Below, one piece after another: positions 9,584 through 21,442 of a stretch of 64,000 nucleotides of DNA. Source of the DNA: Psilocybe azurescens. Taxonomy: Eukaryota; Basidiomycota; Agaricomycetes; Agaricales; Agrocybaceae. A program made the position numbers and the translations under genes. Positions within the stretch are counted from its first letter, which is position 1; every line of letters starts with the position of its first letter. The notes under the pieces were generated by a model that saw only the letters and a program-made list of their open reading frames with translations, did not search any database and was not told the origin of the DNA. The DNA is taken from assembly GCA_023853785.1 (NCBI GenBank), contig JAJIRX010000555.1, positions 1 through 64,000 of the forward strand, read 5' to 3'.

Positions 9584-12500
9584 CTAGTTCTGTAACTTCT
9601 TCAAGAGTTTCTTAAATTCTTCGATGTCCTTCGCAAACCCATTGGAGCTGCCCGAGCTATCTGACTTGATGGAAGAGTAAGCTCCTCCGTCAGCTTGCGT
9701 TGCTTTGCCATCATCTACACTTAGCCAATTGTCCAACTGGGCACAGATAGAATTGGCCTTTAAACGGAAGTGCGTCTGAATAATATCGGCGAATGGCTCA
9801 GGAGGATTCTTAAGATTTCCAAGCATCTGTAACCAGAGACACCTTAATGCTCCTATCCATCAACACGATTAGGGTGACTCACCGCAGTCTTTACGACCAT
9901 CCGTCGCACATTTGCAGAATCTACAAGTTTGTATGTTGAGATGGCGACGCAAAACATAAAACAAGCAAAAGCACATACATGCTTGTGATTGCGGAGTGCC
10001 TGAACTCGTGGCCCATGCTGGTTCGTTTAAAAATGGCTCGTCACAGAGAATCATAGATTGTATAGAGATGAGAACCTTCGAATCTTCAGGTTTGTCGAAG
10101 AAACATTTAAGAGACTAAACTTACTTGAAGTAAGGTAGACTTGCCAGGGACCCAACCAGGACCTTGCCAAGTGCCAAGGAGTGAGAGACAAACTTTACCG
10201 TCCTATAGATGTACAACTATTATGAATAACCAGGTTATTGACCTTCGAAATGGACTTACAGCATACAAATTGGGGTTGAAGCGGTATTTCCCGCCATTGG
10301 TCTTTATAATTATAAGAGCATCAGTTTTCATGGCTGTCTTCCAAAGAGAAAACTGGTGCTCACGGTCATGTATTTCACACTTGGGGGTGATTGGTTGTAA
10401 CTCGGTCCCAGGAAAATATCGAACAAGAAGCTAGGTGTCATGTCAAACCAAGAAAAGATCTCAAAGCTGTTAGAGTGACCTACCAACCATTATGATACCT
10501 GTCGGTAAAAGGTTGATTGAAAAACAAGCTTCAAGAAGAAGAATAGCGAAGGAGGCTTACGGCGTCCCTTCTGGACCTGTAATGAGGGCTTTGATGACAT
10601 CGACTCGGGTTTCATCAACCCTCAAAAATATGGAGGAACCCCAAGTGACAGGTAAATTGGTCGTCAAGATAGCAAGCTATAGAGTATGTCAATAGCGAAT
10701 TAGTTAGAAACAGAACAGCGCTCACTTCTTTGGCGATGGCTAACGATCTCTTGGGGATGTCAGAATTGGCTAACATTCGGGCTTCATTATCATAAAAGAA
10801 CTTATAATGTGGGGCAACATCCCCGTCTTCCTCTCCTCCCGCGGTAGGGACGGTTAGATCACAGTACTCAAATCTCACTCGAGTTGCCCATTCATTATAG
10901 GCACGCTCAATGGCTTCTTGCGACGCACCAGCATCAATACGATACTGAGGCACAGAGGCAGACGAGGAGATGTTTGGAAGCGACGCGTGCAAGCGCTCTA
11001 CGAAAGCATCTCCTTTAGTATCTCGCAGCGAGCGGTCAATGGCTAGGACTGTCGCAAGTATACGTCGGCAGAAACGAAGGAGTTTCATGTTTTCATCGGA
11101 AATTACGGCGGCGGTTTCTTCCTCAGCCTTCTCCTTCGTGTCAACAGTCATGCGTTTTTGCTCTTCTGTAAGCTCTTCGGGGAGGGACTCCGCTACTTTA
11201 TTTCCTTCTAATCCCTTCAAAGCTGCCTGGGCTTGTATGGCGATACCCTCAAGAAGTTCTCTGGGACCAGAACTCCCTTCATATACGATGGTTCGCTCTC
11301 GGGCTTGATTGTTTTTGGCTACGACAGATTTGACGGAGGCGACCACCATAATTGGCATTGCCATCATGCTAGCCAAGGCTTCGTGATTGGAGATGGTCTA
11401 TCGCAGCAAGTGAGGAAGTCAATAATAACAAAGACGACGGTTTTATAAATACCTCAAGCCATTCCAACAATTCAAAGTAGAGGATAGATCGGTCAGACAT
11501 GTCTGCTAAAGAATCATTCCGGAGAAGGCTACTACAAATATGGTTGAAGCGCCTGCGGAGGTGGGCCAAAGCAGTCGGGTGGACTAAATAATCGCTAGTC
11601 CTCCCACCACCCTCGCGGTTGAGATTGGGCAGGAAGACGCGTATCGAATTCAACAATTTCGAGATCTTTTCGTCCTTCGACCGTTGATTAGCCAATGCTT
11701 TCAACTGACCAGTATTCTAGAGAAAGGTACGAGTTAGTATGCCAACGAAATCTCGAAGAAGAGGCAGCCTACATCCTCAGTGGCATCGCCGTCATAACCA
11801 ATGCCACTACTACTCTTGGCCTTCTTTCCATGCCCATAATACATGACATCTTCGTCGTCCCCATCAGTAGGGTTGATTCCGTCAGTTTTGCGGCGCTTCG
11901 TTGTTCGGATGGAAGAATCAGTCAAGTCAGCTTCCAGAGCTTGCTGGCTGTATAGTTGGTCCAGCATTATCAGACCAACACCCAATATAACACCCTGGAG
12001 ATTCGAACAGTGGAAAAGAGGATCGTCGCGAGTAGTGGCGTGTTTCTCGTGATCAATTGAAACCGGTTCTCCACAAGCGAGGCACACTTTCGAATGGCAC
12101 CTGGGACATATTTTAGTCACTCGACTTCGCAGTCGATCGATGTATGTCGAGAAATTGGGCTAGATAATTTTAGACTGATGGACCAGTTGTTAGAAAACAA
12201 GACTTACATGTAGGGCAAAGAAATCGCCCTTTGAGCGAGGGAATTGCGGCCCCACAGTCGTGTGGACATGGTGCAGTGGGTGAGTTAAGTTGTGAATAGA
12301 GACTGAACAGGAAGCTCTGTTCTCCGCCTTCCGGACACCCCTTCATCCACTGTCCCTGCGTCACTAGAGGTACTGTTTCGTTCGCTTCGTCTATGAGTAT
12401 CGTTTCCGGGATTTCGTCGATCTCGATGACTTCTTCTCTACGATCTTTGGAAAAGAAGATACCTGGGATAACACAATATGTTACAATCAAGCGCCGACCA

Positions 12501-13052
12501 TGAAAGTGCTGAGCTGAGATGTATCTTACCAGAGTATGGATCAACGTTGACATTTCCGGCGCCTGCTATTCCGTGCATTTCTTCATAATCGGAATCATAA
12601 TCAACATAGTCGCCTGCATCTGGAATGAGATTGTGAATCCCAAGTATAATCGGAAATTCCAATAAATCTACCATCGTCGTCTTCTTCTTCTTGTTCTTCG
12701 GCCGAGTTCATGTCTTCATCATCTGAAGGCGTCTGTCAATCCAATGTTTTAATCACAATGGTTCATGACAACAGTCAGTCGAAACGTACCGCTGGCCGCG
12801 GCACTTTGTCGCTTACAGGGGACGCTCTGGAAGACATTTCCACATCGTCATCCTTGATGTGATCAAACTTGCCCTCGAAGAATCTCTCAGCTGCCTGCAT
12901 AACATCTTTATATTGTTTCAGAGCAGCGCGCGCCTGGGCATGAGTCGCTCCCTATCCAGTGGCATTGGACTGCCGTGAGTTCATTGTGCATTTAGGTAAA
13001 TCTTCGAAAGACACACCATCTCGACAAGTTGTTGAATCTCGGTCTCCGACAT
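9584..13052 (-). CDS. Large ubiquitin-conjugating protein: UBA, Cys-rich, BIRC6-type UBC
   Basis: The start MSETEIQQLVEM at 13052 begins a UBA-like helical segment that continues after an intron (GATHAQARAALKQY). Acidic linkers follow. Next comes a Cys-rich region resembling part of an IBR/RING-between-RING unit (CPHDCG..., then ICPRCHSKVCLACGEP). A long middle region precedes a C-terminal UBC fold with SSIFLRVDE, ITGPEGTPYHNGC and [20 protein letters not shown]. The Cys of KVCLSLL matches the catalytic cysteine of BIRC6/UBE2O-type E2s. The last exon (MLGNLKNPPEPFADI) matches the tail of that class. It likely transfers ubiquitin, perhaps with E3-like ability; substrates are unknown. The junction near 12165 gives an in-frame stop unless a CCC run is one base too long. 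Many short introns are present. Confidence 0.8.
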
Positions 13053-13529
13053 CTTCAAAGGCGGAGAAGTATGGAATAGGCAAAGTTAGGGAGCCAGCTT
13101 TTGACTGTCGATTGAAGATGTTTGTGTTCCTTGAACAACTTCGTTTCAGGAACCTCAACCTAAGTCCGATCGAACTAAGTAAACCGACTCTACGTTTACG
13201 TAATGTAATCTCTGTTGCAAGCAAGTTGCAAGTGTAGAGATCCATTTCGCCCACTGGCCAGGACAATTTTTGTGGAGAAGTATAGTATATAGATGTGTCT
13301 ATATGTATACTTCAAGATGTGACCACACACAACAATATATAATGTTTGAGTACAAAGATAACCGTTGTCAGAAGAACGACGTGTAATGGACATGAAAGAA
13401 CGGGAATCGAGGACAAGGTTATCGGGGGAAATAACATATAAGCTACCAGAGACCAAAAGAAATGAGAAGAAAAATCCGCATCATACATCGCATTTATATA
13501 CAATGTAAATGTCACTTTCCCATACATAC
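13053..13529. other. Gap between E2 and OPY2 genes
   Basis: Promoter side of the E2 gene and 3' flank of OPY2. AT-rich repeats near 13290-13340 look like 3' untranslated sequence. No gene is supported. Confidence 0.4.
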
Positions 13530-15549
13530 TTAACTGAACAGACCCAACGAAACACCTACAGGAACCAGAAGCTCGAGTCTTCTTTCTTTATTTCTTCGGG
13601 GTTGAACGCTGTCGCGATCAAACCTAAGAGGATATGATGAAAGATCACTGGTAAGGGCAAGAGTATCAAGACTGGCTCTTTGACGAGCGACATTAAAGGG
13701 TGAGGGCGGAGGCCTACTCTCAGCCGGAGGATCAGATTCTATCTGGAATGGGAACGATCCCAATCCCGATGACATCGTAGAAAGTTGAGAACCAGTCGAA
13801 AGACCCAATGTGCGCCTGTTTGGAGGAGCTGGGAGAGCATCGCCTTGATCGTCCGGCGACGGGAAAGCAGCCTTAGTAGCGTCCGGTGTAAATGTCTGAA
13901 TAGTAGCAGGGGAGGGAGGAGCGACGACAAATGTATGTTGATGTAATGGAGAACTCGAACTGGTGAATGATTGTTGACCTAGCGGAGATACGGGGGGAGA
14001 TCTAATGGGTCGATCTGAAATCGGCGAAGGAGGGACGAATGGGAACGACTCCAAAATCGAGTCGGCGCGAGTGGAAGTGGCCGACAAAACAGAGGAGCTT
14101 GAGATCCTCCTTCTATCAAGACCCTGTGCCTGAGCTTGGGCCTGAGCATGAGCTAGAGCAAGTTGTTGTTGTTCTTGCAAAGTTCTGCCTTCATTACCAG
14201 TGGGCGGGGTGACAAGCCGGCCCATAGTTGTCCTGTAAGAATTGGCACTTGCAGGAGTTCTAAGGCCGACATTGACACGTGTAGCGCTGGCTATATCAAT
14301 AACAGATCCGGCTTGAGTACTCATACTCGAAGGTCGGCTTTGGTCGACGGTTCGTGACCATGGCAGATTTGGCCCGTCAGGCACCCAATTAGTCTCGCCG
14401 GATTGATCGACGCCCTGAGTCGACAGACGCCCATACGTCGTAGTGGAAGCTGTTGGGGACGCAGAGTAGTTAACATGGGTCGACATGTTGTCATTGAAAG
14501 GATTGTTGGCTTCTTGACTTTCATCTGCCTCTGTCAACATATCACTGGGACCGAAGGAGGTCGAGGCGAGAGGCGACTTGGTGACCGGTCTCGAATAGGC
14601 GGGAGGTTTCAAGTTGTCGGATGAGTTGTTTGCCGACAACGAACCAGCACTAATAACTTCGGCCTTCACGACACCTAAAACCTGGCGAACATTGCCTTTA
14701 GAAGAGGTCATGATCATCGGGGCTTCATTCAAGAAGTCGCTGGAGTAGCTGGCGTTGGACATGTATGAATTTCTGGAGGATATACCGGAGCGAGTAGATT
14801 GGGAATATCCGTTTGGTCGAATATTATCGTGAGAAACATTAACATGCTCGAGATTGAGGTTGAGTTCAGGAGAACGAGCGGGACGAGTAGGGAGGGAGGA
14901 AGTAGATGTATGGGAATCCGAGTGCGTTGATGACAAACGATTGGAATCAGCAGGAACAAGAGCGATGGGTATAACATTGGTGCCCTCTGTGCCAGCGGTC
15001 TGAATGGAATTGTTGTCGTCAAATGGATTTGGAAGAGGAGGCCTGAAGCCTTGAGGTGGATGGGATGAAGAGGCTTGAGAATGAGGGTCAAGATCGATAG
15101 TATTGGAAGAGGGTCTGGGTTCTGATGGAGGTTTTTCTGTGGGATCCGGGCGATTCAGCACGGTTTCAGCGGAGGCAGGAATGTCTTTCTTGATTTCGCG
15201 GGGATGTGAGCGATGTTTGCGAACCAACGCAGCCTTGCGACGATGAAGGAAGAAAGCAATCACGAGGCCAAGAAAGACGATGGCGCCGACTACACCACCT
15301 GCAAGCGCGCCTTTGCTGACACCTCCTCCTGAGGACTTGGAAGGGGTCTGACTGACACACTGGTTACGAGGACATGTATTACAGTCCCTGTGGGGAAGCG
15401 TCAACTGGGAAGAGAGAGAATTGAGGATAGATGAGAACATACCTAGAGATTTGTACACAGAGTTCAGTGGCAGTACAAGCACAGGGTATAAGGTCAGGAC
15501 ATGTCGACACGTCTATGCAGGCCCGAGCTGATAGAGGATTTGCGACCAT
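13530..15549 (-). CDS. OPY2: OPY2-like membrane anchor of the HOG pathway
   Basis: Exon 1 starts at 15549 (MVANPLSARACIDVSTC). It carries the compact cysteine pattern C..CP...PC.C...ELC...R and joins DCNTCPRNQC in exon 2, which is the Opy2 extracellular signature. One transmembrane helix follows (ALAGGVVGAIVFLGLVIAFF) with a basic stop-transfer stretch (HRRKAALVRKHR). A long Ser/Pro-rich cytoplasmic tail completes the protein, about 640 residues in total. In yeast, Opy2 recruits Ste50 to the plasma membrane for osmotic-stress MAPK signalling; the same role is inferred here. A single intron splits the cysteine region. The start used avoids a longer in-frame extension (to 15687) that lacks the expected N-terminus. 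It is divergent from CAF16 across 230 bp. Confidence 0.8.
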
Positions 15550-15779
15550 TGGAATAAATAAAAGAATGTGAAGGTCAAATAAAAAGGGGAGACCACTGGG
15601 TGGTGAGAAAGAGGGTGGTAACGAGCTCAGCTCAGCTCTGTGTTTGCATTCGCAGTCAGAGTAGCCGTGGGAAATCATTTGACCCACATGGGCGGGCTGT
15701 CAAACCCGTTACATAAATGATTTTATTATTGCTATGTAACACTTAGCTAAGTAGCTATCCTTCTCTCCTTAATCCCTCA
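15550..15779. promoter_or_regulatory. Divergent promoter between OPY2 and CAF16
   Basis: 230 bp separate the two start codons. An AT-rich core (ttttattattgctatg) lies near 15721-15736. No specific operator was identified. Confidence 0.4.
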
Positions 15780-16977
15780 ATGACTCCAGCAATCGCCGCC
15801 TCCAATTTAACCTATTCCTATAATAACTTCTCGCCCCCTTCTCTCATAGATGTAAATATCGCTCTACCCCAGGCTCTCGCACTATTCTTGTCGGCGCAAA
15901 TGGAGGTTGGCCCGCCAACTTCACGATTGTCTACCTGTCTCTCCTGACATGTCTTTAGCTGGAAAGTCCACCCTGCTTCAACTCCTGGCCGGAAAGAAAC
16001 TCGTCAACACCCCTGGTGCTGAACTTACGATTAAGGGCCAGGATGTTTTCAGGAACTCTCCTCCAGGCGTGACTTTCTTGGGCACTGAATGGTCCGTTGT
16101 TTTGATACCTCCAGCTCCTCTGATCCACAATCTGTTGATTTCGTAGGGCTATGAATCCCGTCGTTCGCGGCGATATTGTCGTTTCCGCATTCCTAGACTC
16201 TGTTGGCGGCTACAGACATAAAGAGAGGAGGGATCTCCTTCTCGACATCCTCGATGTGGACCTGGATTGGCATATGCACCAGATATCTGATGGTGAACGC
16301 CGTCGAGTCCAGCTCTGTTTCGGGCTAATGGTCCCATGGGACGTTTTATTGCTCGATGAGGTCCTACTAGAATTGATAGTCAAGCACATATCTGACCTCT
16401 CTCTCTCAGGTCACGGTTGATCTTGACGTCCTAGTTCGAGATGATCTACTCAATTTCTTGAAAGCCGATAGCGAGGCTCGGGGAGCAACAATTTTATGCA
16501 AGTATTATGCGTTGTATCCAGATTTCTGCGATCTTACATGTCAAACAGATGCAACTCATATCTTCGATGGCTTGAATAATTTCCCTACACACGTCGCCCA
16601 CATGCGCTTTGGGTCCTTTGTGACCTTTCCTACCCCTTGGACTCCTAATCCTGATTCTGGCATCAGCTTAGACACACCCACGTTGTATAAACTGGCTCTT
16701 CAATGGCTTAAAGAAGACAGAGACTACCGTAGAGAGCTTGAAAAGAAGGGACAACACGTTGTCCGAGGTGCACGTAGAAATCCGGTACGTCATATTTCCT
16801 TGGGCGGTTGACTAAAAGCTGATTAGTATATTTGATATCATCATAACAGGCAGTCCCATCTGATTCTGAAACTTTCTACCGAAAGTAATTATTTTTATTT
16901 TCTATCTGATGCTATCTTCTATGCTCACTCAAATCTGGCCTTTCCTTACGACTTATAGGTACGATTACAGCCATTAA
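15780..16977 (+). CDS. CAF16: CAF16-like soluble ABC ATPase
   Basis: The start is MTPAIAASNLTYSYNN at 15780. Walker A is split by an intron (GANG | AGKSTLLQLLAG). The signature is SDGERRRVQLCFGLM and Walker B is VLLLDEVTVDLDVL. The H-loop region is ATHIFDG, and the end is RKYDYSH with TAA at 16975. There are no membrane helices. This matches Caf16, a Ccr4-Not-associated ABC protein. The frame between NIALP and GSRTILVGANG needs one more C in the CCCC run at 15867-15870. The intron at 16498-16548 has a GC donor (GCAAGT) instead of GT. Confidence 0.85.
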
Positions 16978-17684
16978 GATTGAAGGGAACCCACGATTAG
17001 GAACTCTCAGACGTGGCTAGAACTAATCTAGACCGGCGAACCAGTGCGTTGAGCGGAACACGGATACAGTCATTCATCACTCGGTACTATTACAGGGACG
17101 CCTTCAACAGCATCCGAAACAGTGTGTTCAACAACACCATAGCGGCTTTTAACAGCAGCACATTGGCTTCAAAAAGGACTTTGTCGTCTTCAACAGTACT
17201 ATGGGATCTTCAACAAGGCAACCCAAAATGCCTTCAACAGCATTAAAAATCTGCGGTGCATCTTTCTGAGCACTATCCGGCGTCAGGCTTTAATCGTTAG
17301 ATAGAGATACTAAGGTCCTATTTTGTACATCACGTACATTAACGTACATTCAAAGTGACATGAACCGAGGCTATGCTCCAAACTAAAAGTATCCGATGAC
17401 GATAACGATATCATTAGCGCCCAACAAAGATTAGCTAACAAATTGGGCTCGAACACATGTCATCATTGGGAATAGCTGTTGACTCGCAAGCATTGATGCC
17501 GATACGTGCATCATTGACTCTAACTCAAAATTATGGTAGCACCTCCCAGGTTACTGAAATGAACGTGTTTACTGACTCCGATAAGTCCATCAACTAAGTA
17601 CTATATATTTTCTTGTTTTTTCCTCAAACACCTCTCCAATACCCCCATCACTCGCGCACTCGTTGTACTCAGACGTAAAGCTAC
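16978..17684. other. Gene-free stretch with a TTCAACA-type degenerate repeat
   Basis: From 17101 to 17245 the phrase (c)ttcaacagca recurs at least six times with changes. It gives a short open frame (FNSI...FNNTI) that I do not accept as a gene. The rest has no recognised feature. Confidence 0.4.
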
Positions 17685-18257
17685 CTAGACAATCACGGTG
17701 ATTGGCTCTGTAGATTCGGTCTCTCCTCTGACCAGAACAGGGCTGCCATCAGAGCCATTGATATTGTGGAGGTTATTCAAAAGCAAAGTGTAGGTGGCGT
17801 TGAAGAAAAACCCATGAGGGACCTAAATCGAATGGTTCTGTTATATATTCTGAGGGTATGATGAAAAATCGACTATTTACCTTGACGTTGAAAGTGTCGG
17901 ACAAAGCTCCCTTCGGTAAAGTGTGGCGGGCGAGAACGATGGCCTGCTCGAAGCCGTTGTTGTTGGGAGGCAAAACTTCGATCGAGTAGTCGAGGAACTG
18001 GGGAATGATACCAAAGTTCTGAACACCGCAGGTGACGTCGGTGCTGATCTTAATAGTCTGTATTTGTTATATAGCTATATCAGTATTGCCACCCTAATCA
18101 CGTTTGTATAAATAGACGTACGTCTCCGGCGCGGAAAGTCGTGGGGGACACGGTAAGAACACCGAATCGCGCTGCCTCGTCGCATGCTGTACGACCAACG
18201 TTGGCGGAGGCGACAAGGCCCACGAGAGAGAAGACCTGCAGAGATAGCAAATTTCAT
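17685..18257 (-). CDS. Small secreted protein A, unknown family
   Basis: The start is MKFAISAGLLS at 18257; a signal peptide (…LVGLVASA) follows once the frame is mended. The mature part of about 135 residues begins with NVGRTACDEAARFGV and has a beta-sandwich-like text (IIPQFLDYSIEVLPPNNNGF, ALSDTFNVKV, NINGSDGSPVLV). Stop at 17685. Three exons are visible. The frame breaks inside a (CT)n tract (18224-18231 on the plus strand as ga repeats). One more CT dinucleotide makes it match paralog B codon for codon. The family is unknown to me; it is a likely cell-wall or extracellular protein. Confidence 0.6.
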
Positions 18258-19407
18258 TGTTAAGGTTGTTGAGTTGTCCTGGCTGTTTGTGCTGGAAATG
18301 AAAGATTCATGCTACCAGCTATGCTCTTTATACTGTACCAAGTTACTCGACAGATAGTCCAACGCGGCCAACATACACCGGAGGAATGTAATGGAAGACT
18401 ATTTTAGGCGATCCCGCAAGGCCTTCGCGTGCGTATGTATAATTAGATGCACTACCTGAGGCTCCAGCTTGATAGATTAACCTTCCAACAGTCAACCCAG
18501 ACACACTTCTCACTGGACGGGAAAATCCGCTACCCATTCAATGCGATCTTTGTGGTCCGGTAGCAATGTTTGCTTCACTGGTTCTCGCACAATAGCCAAT
18601 GATCGACGCCTATAATTAGATTTTGTGGGGGTTGACGCCACATAATCCTCTTTTGGATTCCCACAGCGTTCTTATTAGGCCGTGGTTTACAGGTAACCTG
18701 TCACTTTCTAGTGTTCTTAACAAGCCATAGAAGGCAAAGATCCCGTACTACACATGCTTGATACAAGATGCAAGATCTGCATTCCCAAGCTATGTTGTAA
18801 GAATGTGTTTCACGGGCATAACGGAGCGCTCGGATTTATCCTTGAAGCAAGAGGCCGATTGTTCACGGGTGACGGGAGTTTAGCCGCCCTCGAAGTACGA
18901 GATACATATTATATCAGTGATACTACACGTTTCAACTCCGGAGCGAATCTCTATCATTATGAATCGCCGTCACAGAATAGCAGACAGTGTGCTGACGTGT
19001 CCCGTCCTAGTCTAGGGTACGAATCTATGATAACGAATGTTTGACTAAGCCCGATATACTCTTTTACTCAGCCTTGTGCCATGGTGTCAAGGGATGATAC
19101 TATGTTTCCACGATGACAGTGAAAGTCGGTCTCAACGTTGGCATTAGGGAGCATCGTCTACTACGGTAAGATTACCCAAGAGCGACGAAAACTCTTGTGG
19201 AACACATTGCTATCGTTAACTCTACATTTAAGCGCCCGTAGATAGCCACTGCTCGGTCCCTTTGGTGACTTGAAAGCACACTTAACTCAGCAAGCTTCAT
19301 CCAATGTCGTGAAAAAATGAGAGTCTATCGACTACTATTTATTTACTATGGTTTTCTGACTTATCTGTGATAAACGGTTTCATCTCAATACTGTGCAGGA
19401 GAACAGC
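18258..19407. other. Gene-free stretch between the two secreted-protein genes
   Basis: Contains the promoter of gene A. Open frames (for example 18754-19044 plus) have no coding look. Nothing else was recognised. Confidence 0.4.
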
Positions 19408-20003
19408 CTAGTTGACAAGCAGATTGACTGAGGTCTCAATTCCTCCTACAAATAAGGCTCCATTTGGGCCTGTGTCATTTGAGGGGGCTATGTTATTCAA
19501 GACCAGGTAATAGGGCGCAGAGAAGTAGAATACGTTGTCCAGGATCTAGGTAAATATACTTTTAGTATACATTTTTGGAGGTACAGATAAGAAAATGCTG
19601 CCAACCTTGATTGTGAACGAGTCAGATAAGGCGCCTTGCGGGAAGGTATGTCGCGCAAGAGCAACCGGGTGTTCGAACTCGTTATTGTTCGGAGGAAGTA
19701 CTTCCAAGTTCCATGAGGTAGTCGAGGAATTGAGGAACAATGCCAAATTCTTGAATTCCGCAGGTGAGGTCGACGTCAATCCGGACTGTTTGCAAGTAGT
19801 CGTAAGTTCCAATGTCAGTACGTTTCGTCGATAATGGTAGATAGAGGAGTGTAACGTACGTCCCCTGGATAGAAAGTGGTCGAAGAGACGCTATGTATAC
19901 CAAAGCGTGACGCCTCATCGCACCTTGTGTGGTGGACGTTCAAGTTCGTAGAGGCCACAAAGCCAACGAGAGACATGAAAGCAGCAGAAATTGCGATCTT
20001 CAT
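19408..20003 (-). pseudogene. Small secreted protein B, paralog of A, frame-broken
   Basis: The start is MKIAISAAFMSLVGFVAS at 20003, a signal peptide. The body parallels gene A: CDEASRFGI, TTFYPGD, CGIQEFGIVPQFLDY, LPPNNNEFEHPVALARHTF, and a C-terminus GGIETSVNLLVN ending at 19408. Introns sit at the same places as in gene A. After FLDY a near-perfect 7-base tandem duplication (TGGAACT TGGAAGT) shifts the frame. Without it the text reads LMEVLPP as in gene A. This is a real small duplication or an assembly slip. The two genes came from one local duplication. Confidence 0.6.
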
Positions 20004-21442
20004 TGCTGTTAGAGACTATTGAGTATTTAAAATTTGTTGAACTCGAATGACTGAGGGATGGGAACTCATTGTCTACACCTTTTACATGTTTTGGGAACTG
20101 CTATTTTGAAGACATTCATCGATAAGGCTAGGGCACCGAAGAAATGTATTGGAAGGGGATGTTCCCAGCGTGTCACTAAAATTAGTAGTATGAGCGTGCC
20201 TCTCCTACTTCTATGCATGTTGTCTTTCTATATTTACACAGACGGGTAGTGGATATTAAGGTCAAGGTAGTTCTAAACACTTGGTGACAATATCACAATT
20301 ACATCTCTTGAACTGCTGATACCACTTCATCTTGTACTTCTTTCTCGATGTGTTACGATTATCCAAAAATTTAATATGAGTTATGCTGTAACCAATAAAC
20401 GATCACCTCAAAAGCAGAAGCTCATTTTTGAGACGATTACTAGAGCCAGCTGCCACCCGAAAAGCCTGATTCTTATCATTGCATAACATTTTTGACTTTT
20501 GATCGATAATAAGAAACATACAGGATCGTCACTTCTAGATATTACTTGACTTATATTCCATAAAATAAACACTACTTTCTGACGGGAATGTTCCACAATC
20601 ACGGAGGGATTGGAATATCGAAGTGAGTCGGATCATCTAACCCAAAATAGTAAGCACCTTTCCTATTTCGGCCTGTTGCATGGCACCGGACTAGCGACCG
20701 TTTCAGGGCATTCGCAAGGAACTCGTCTTGACATTACATTCATATATCGCAGTCGCAAACATACATAGTATACACAGTCTATTACTCTTACGCTCCTACT
20801 ATGTCGTCTTTCGCTTAAACTATGCCCTTCAAGTGCCACGTGAAGACTTTCCATCCAGCGGACAATAGATATTTCTGACCGAGAAGTGAAAGCAAAGTCA
20901 AACACAGTGTTGATATGGGCGTTCCGCGAAGACCGATACATTAATAGATACATTAATATGAAGGGGATGAAACACTTTCAGCTTGTGGGATTTGCTAGTG
21001 AAAATAGCATCGCCCGTGGTGCTTATAATGCGGCGTCTATAAGCACTACGCCTGTAATTACCTGTGAGGGAGAGGTTAGATGATAAATTTAATTAAAAGG
21101 CGGTGGTTTTTGAGCGTCGTTGGAATCCAAAGGAAGACAGTATGGCTCCGTTGAACACTTTTACATTGTGTTGAGGATTGAATATACACAGCCAATAATG
21201 TTTTCCCGGCTGTCACACGACTTGGAGCCGCTAAGTTGTGCCATCTAGTTTCAACTCGGCATTGCTTTGGAAAATCCGGCCTATTAGCAAACTAATGAGC
21301 ACCCTGGTCGATCACAATCTACGACTGAACAATGGCCCACTCGATGACTTGAATAACTGAGTAAAAGTATGTTCACAGATCGAATATGAATATATATATG
21401 GTATTAATCAAAAAGCAAATCAATACAACAAAGACCTATCGC
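20004..21442. other. Gene-free stretch
   Basis: About 1.4 kb with the promoter of gene B at one side and the 3' flank of ERB1 at the other. The longest open frame (20663-20953 minus) has no family look. No repeat or RNA gene was recognised. Confidence 0.4.

Noticed and set aside
13739..15360. Other-frame open reading frames inside the OPY2 tail
   Set aside because: Shadows of the Ser/Pro-rich coding frame.
15550..15687. Upstream in-frame extension of OPY2 with a hydrophobic stretch
   Set aside because: Known Opy2 proteins start close to the Cys motif; the extension lies in the short divergent promoter.
17013..17246. Open frame with FNSI/FNNTI repeats
   Set aside because: It follows directly from the short DNA repeat rather than a protein gene.
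18754..19044. 96-codon plus-strand open frame between the secreted-protein genes
   Set aside because: No start context, no domain look and no partner exons; judged chance.
20663..20953. Minus-strand open frame of 96 codons
   Set aside because: Arg/Ser-rich without family features; lies in a gene-free stretch.
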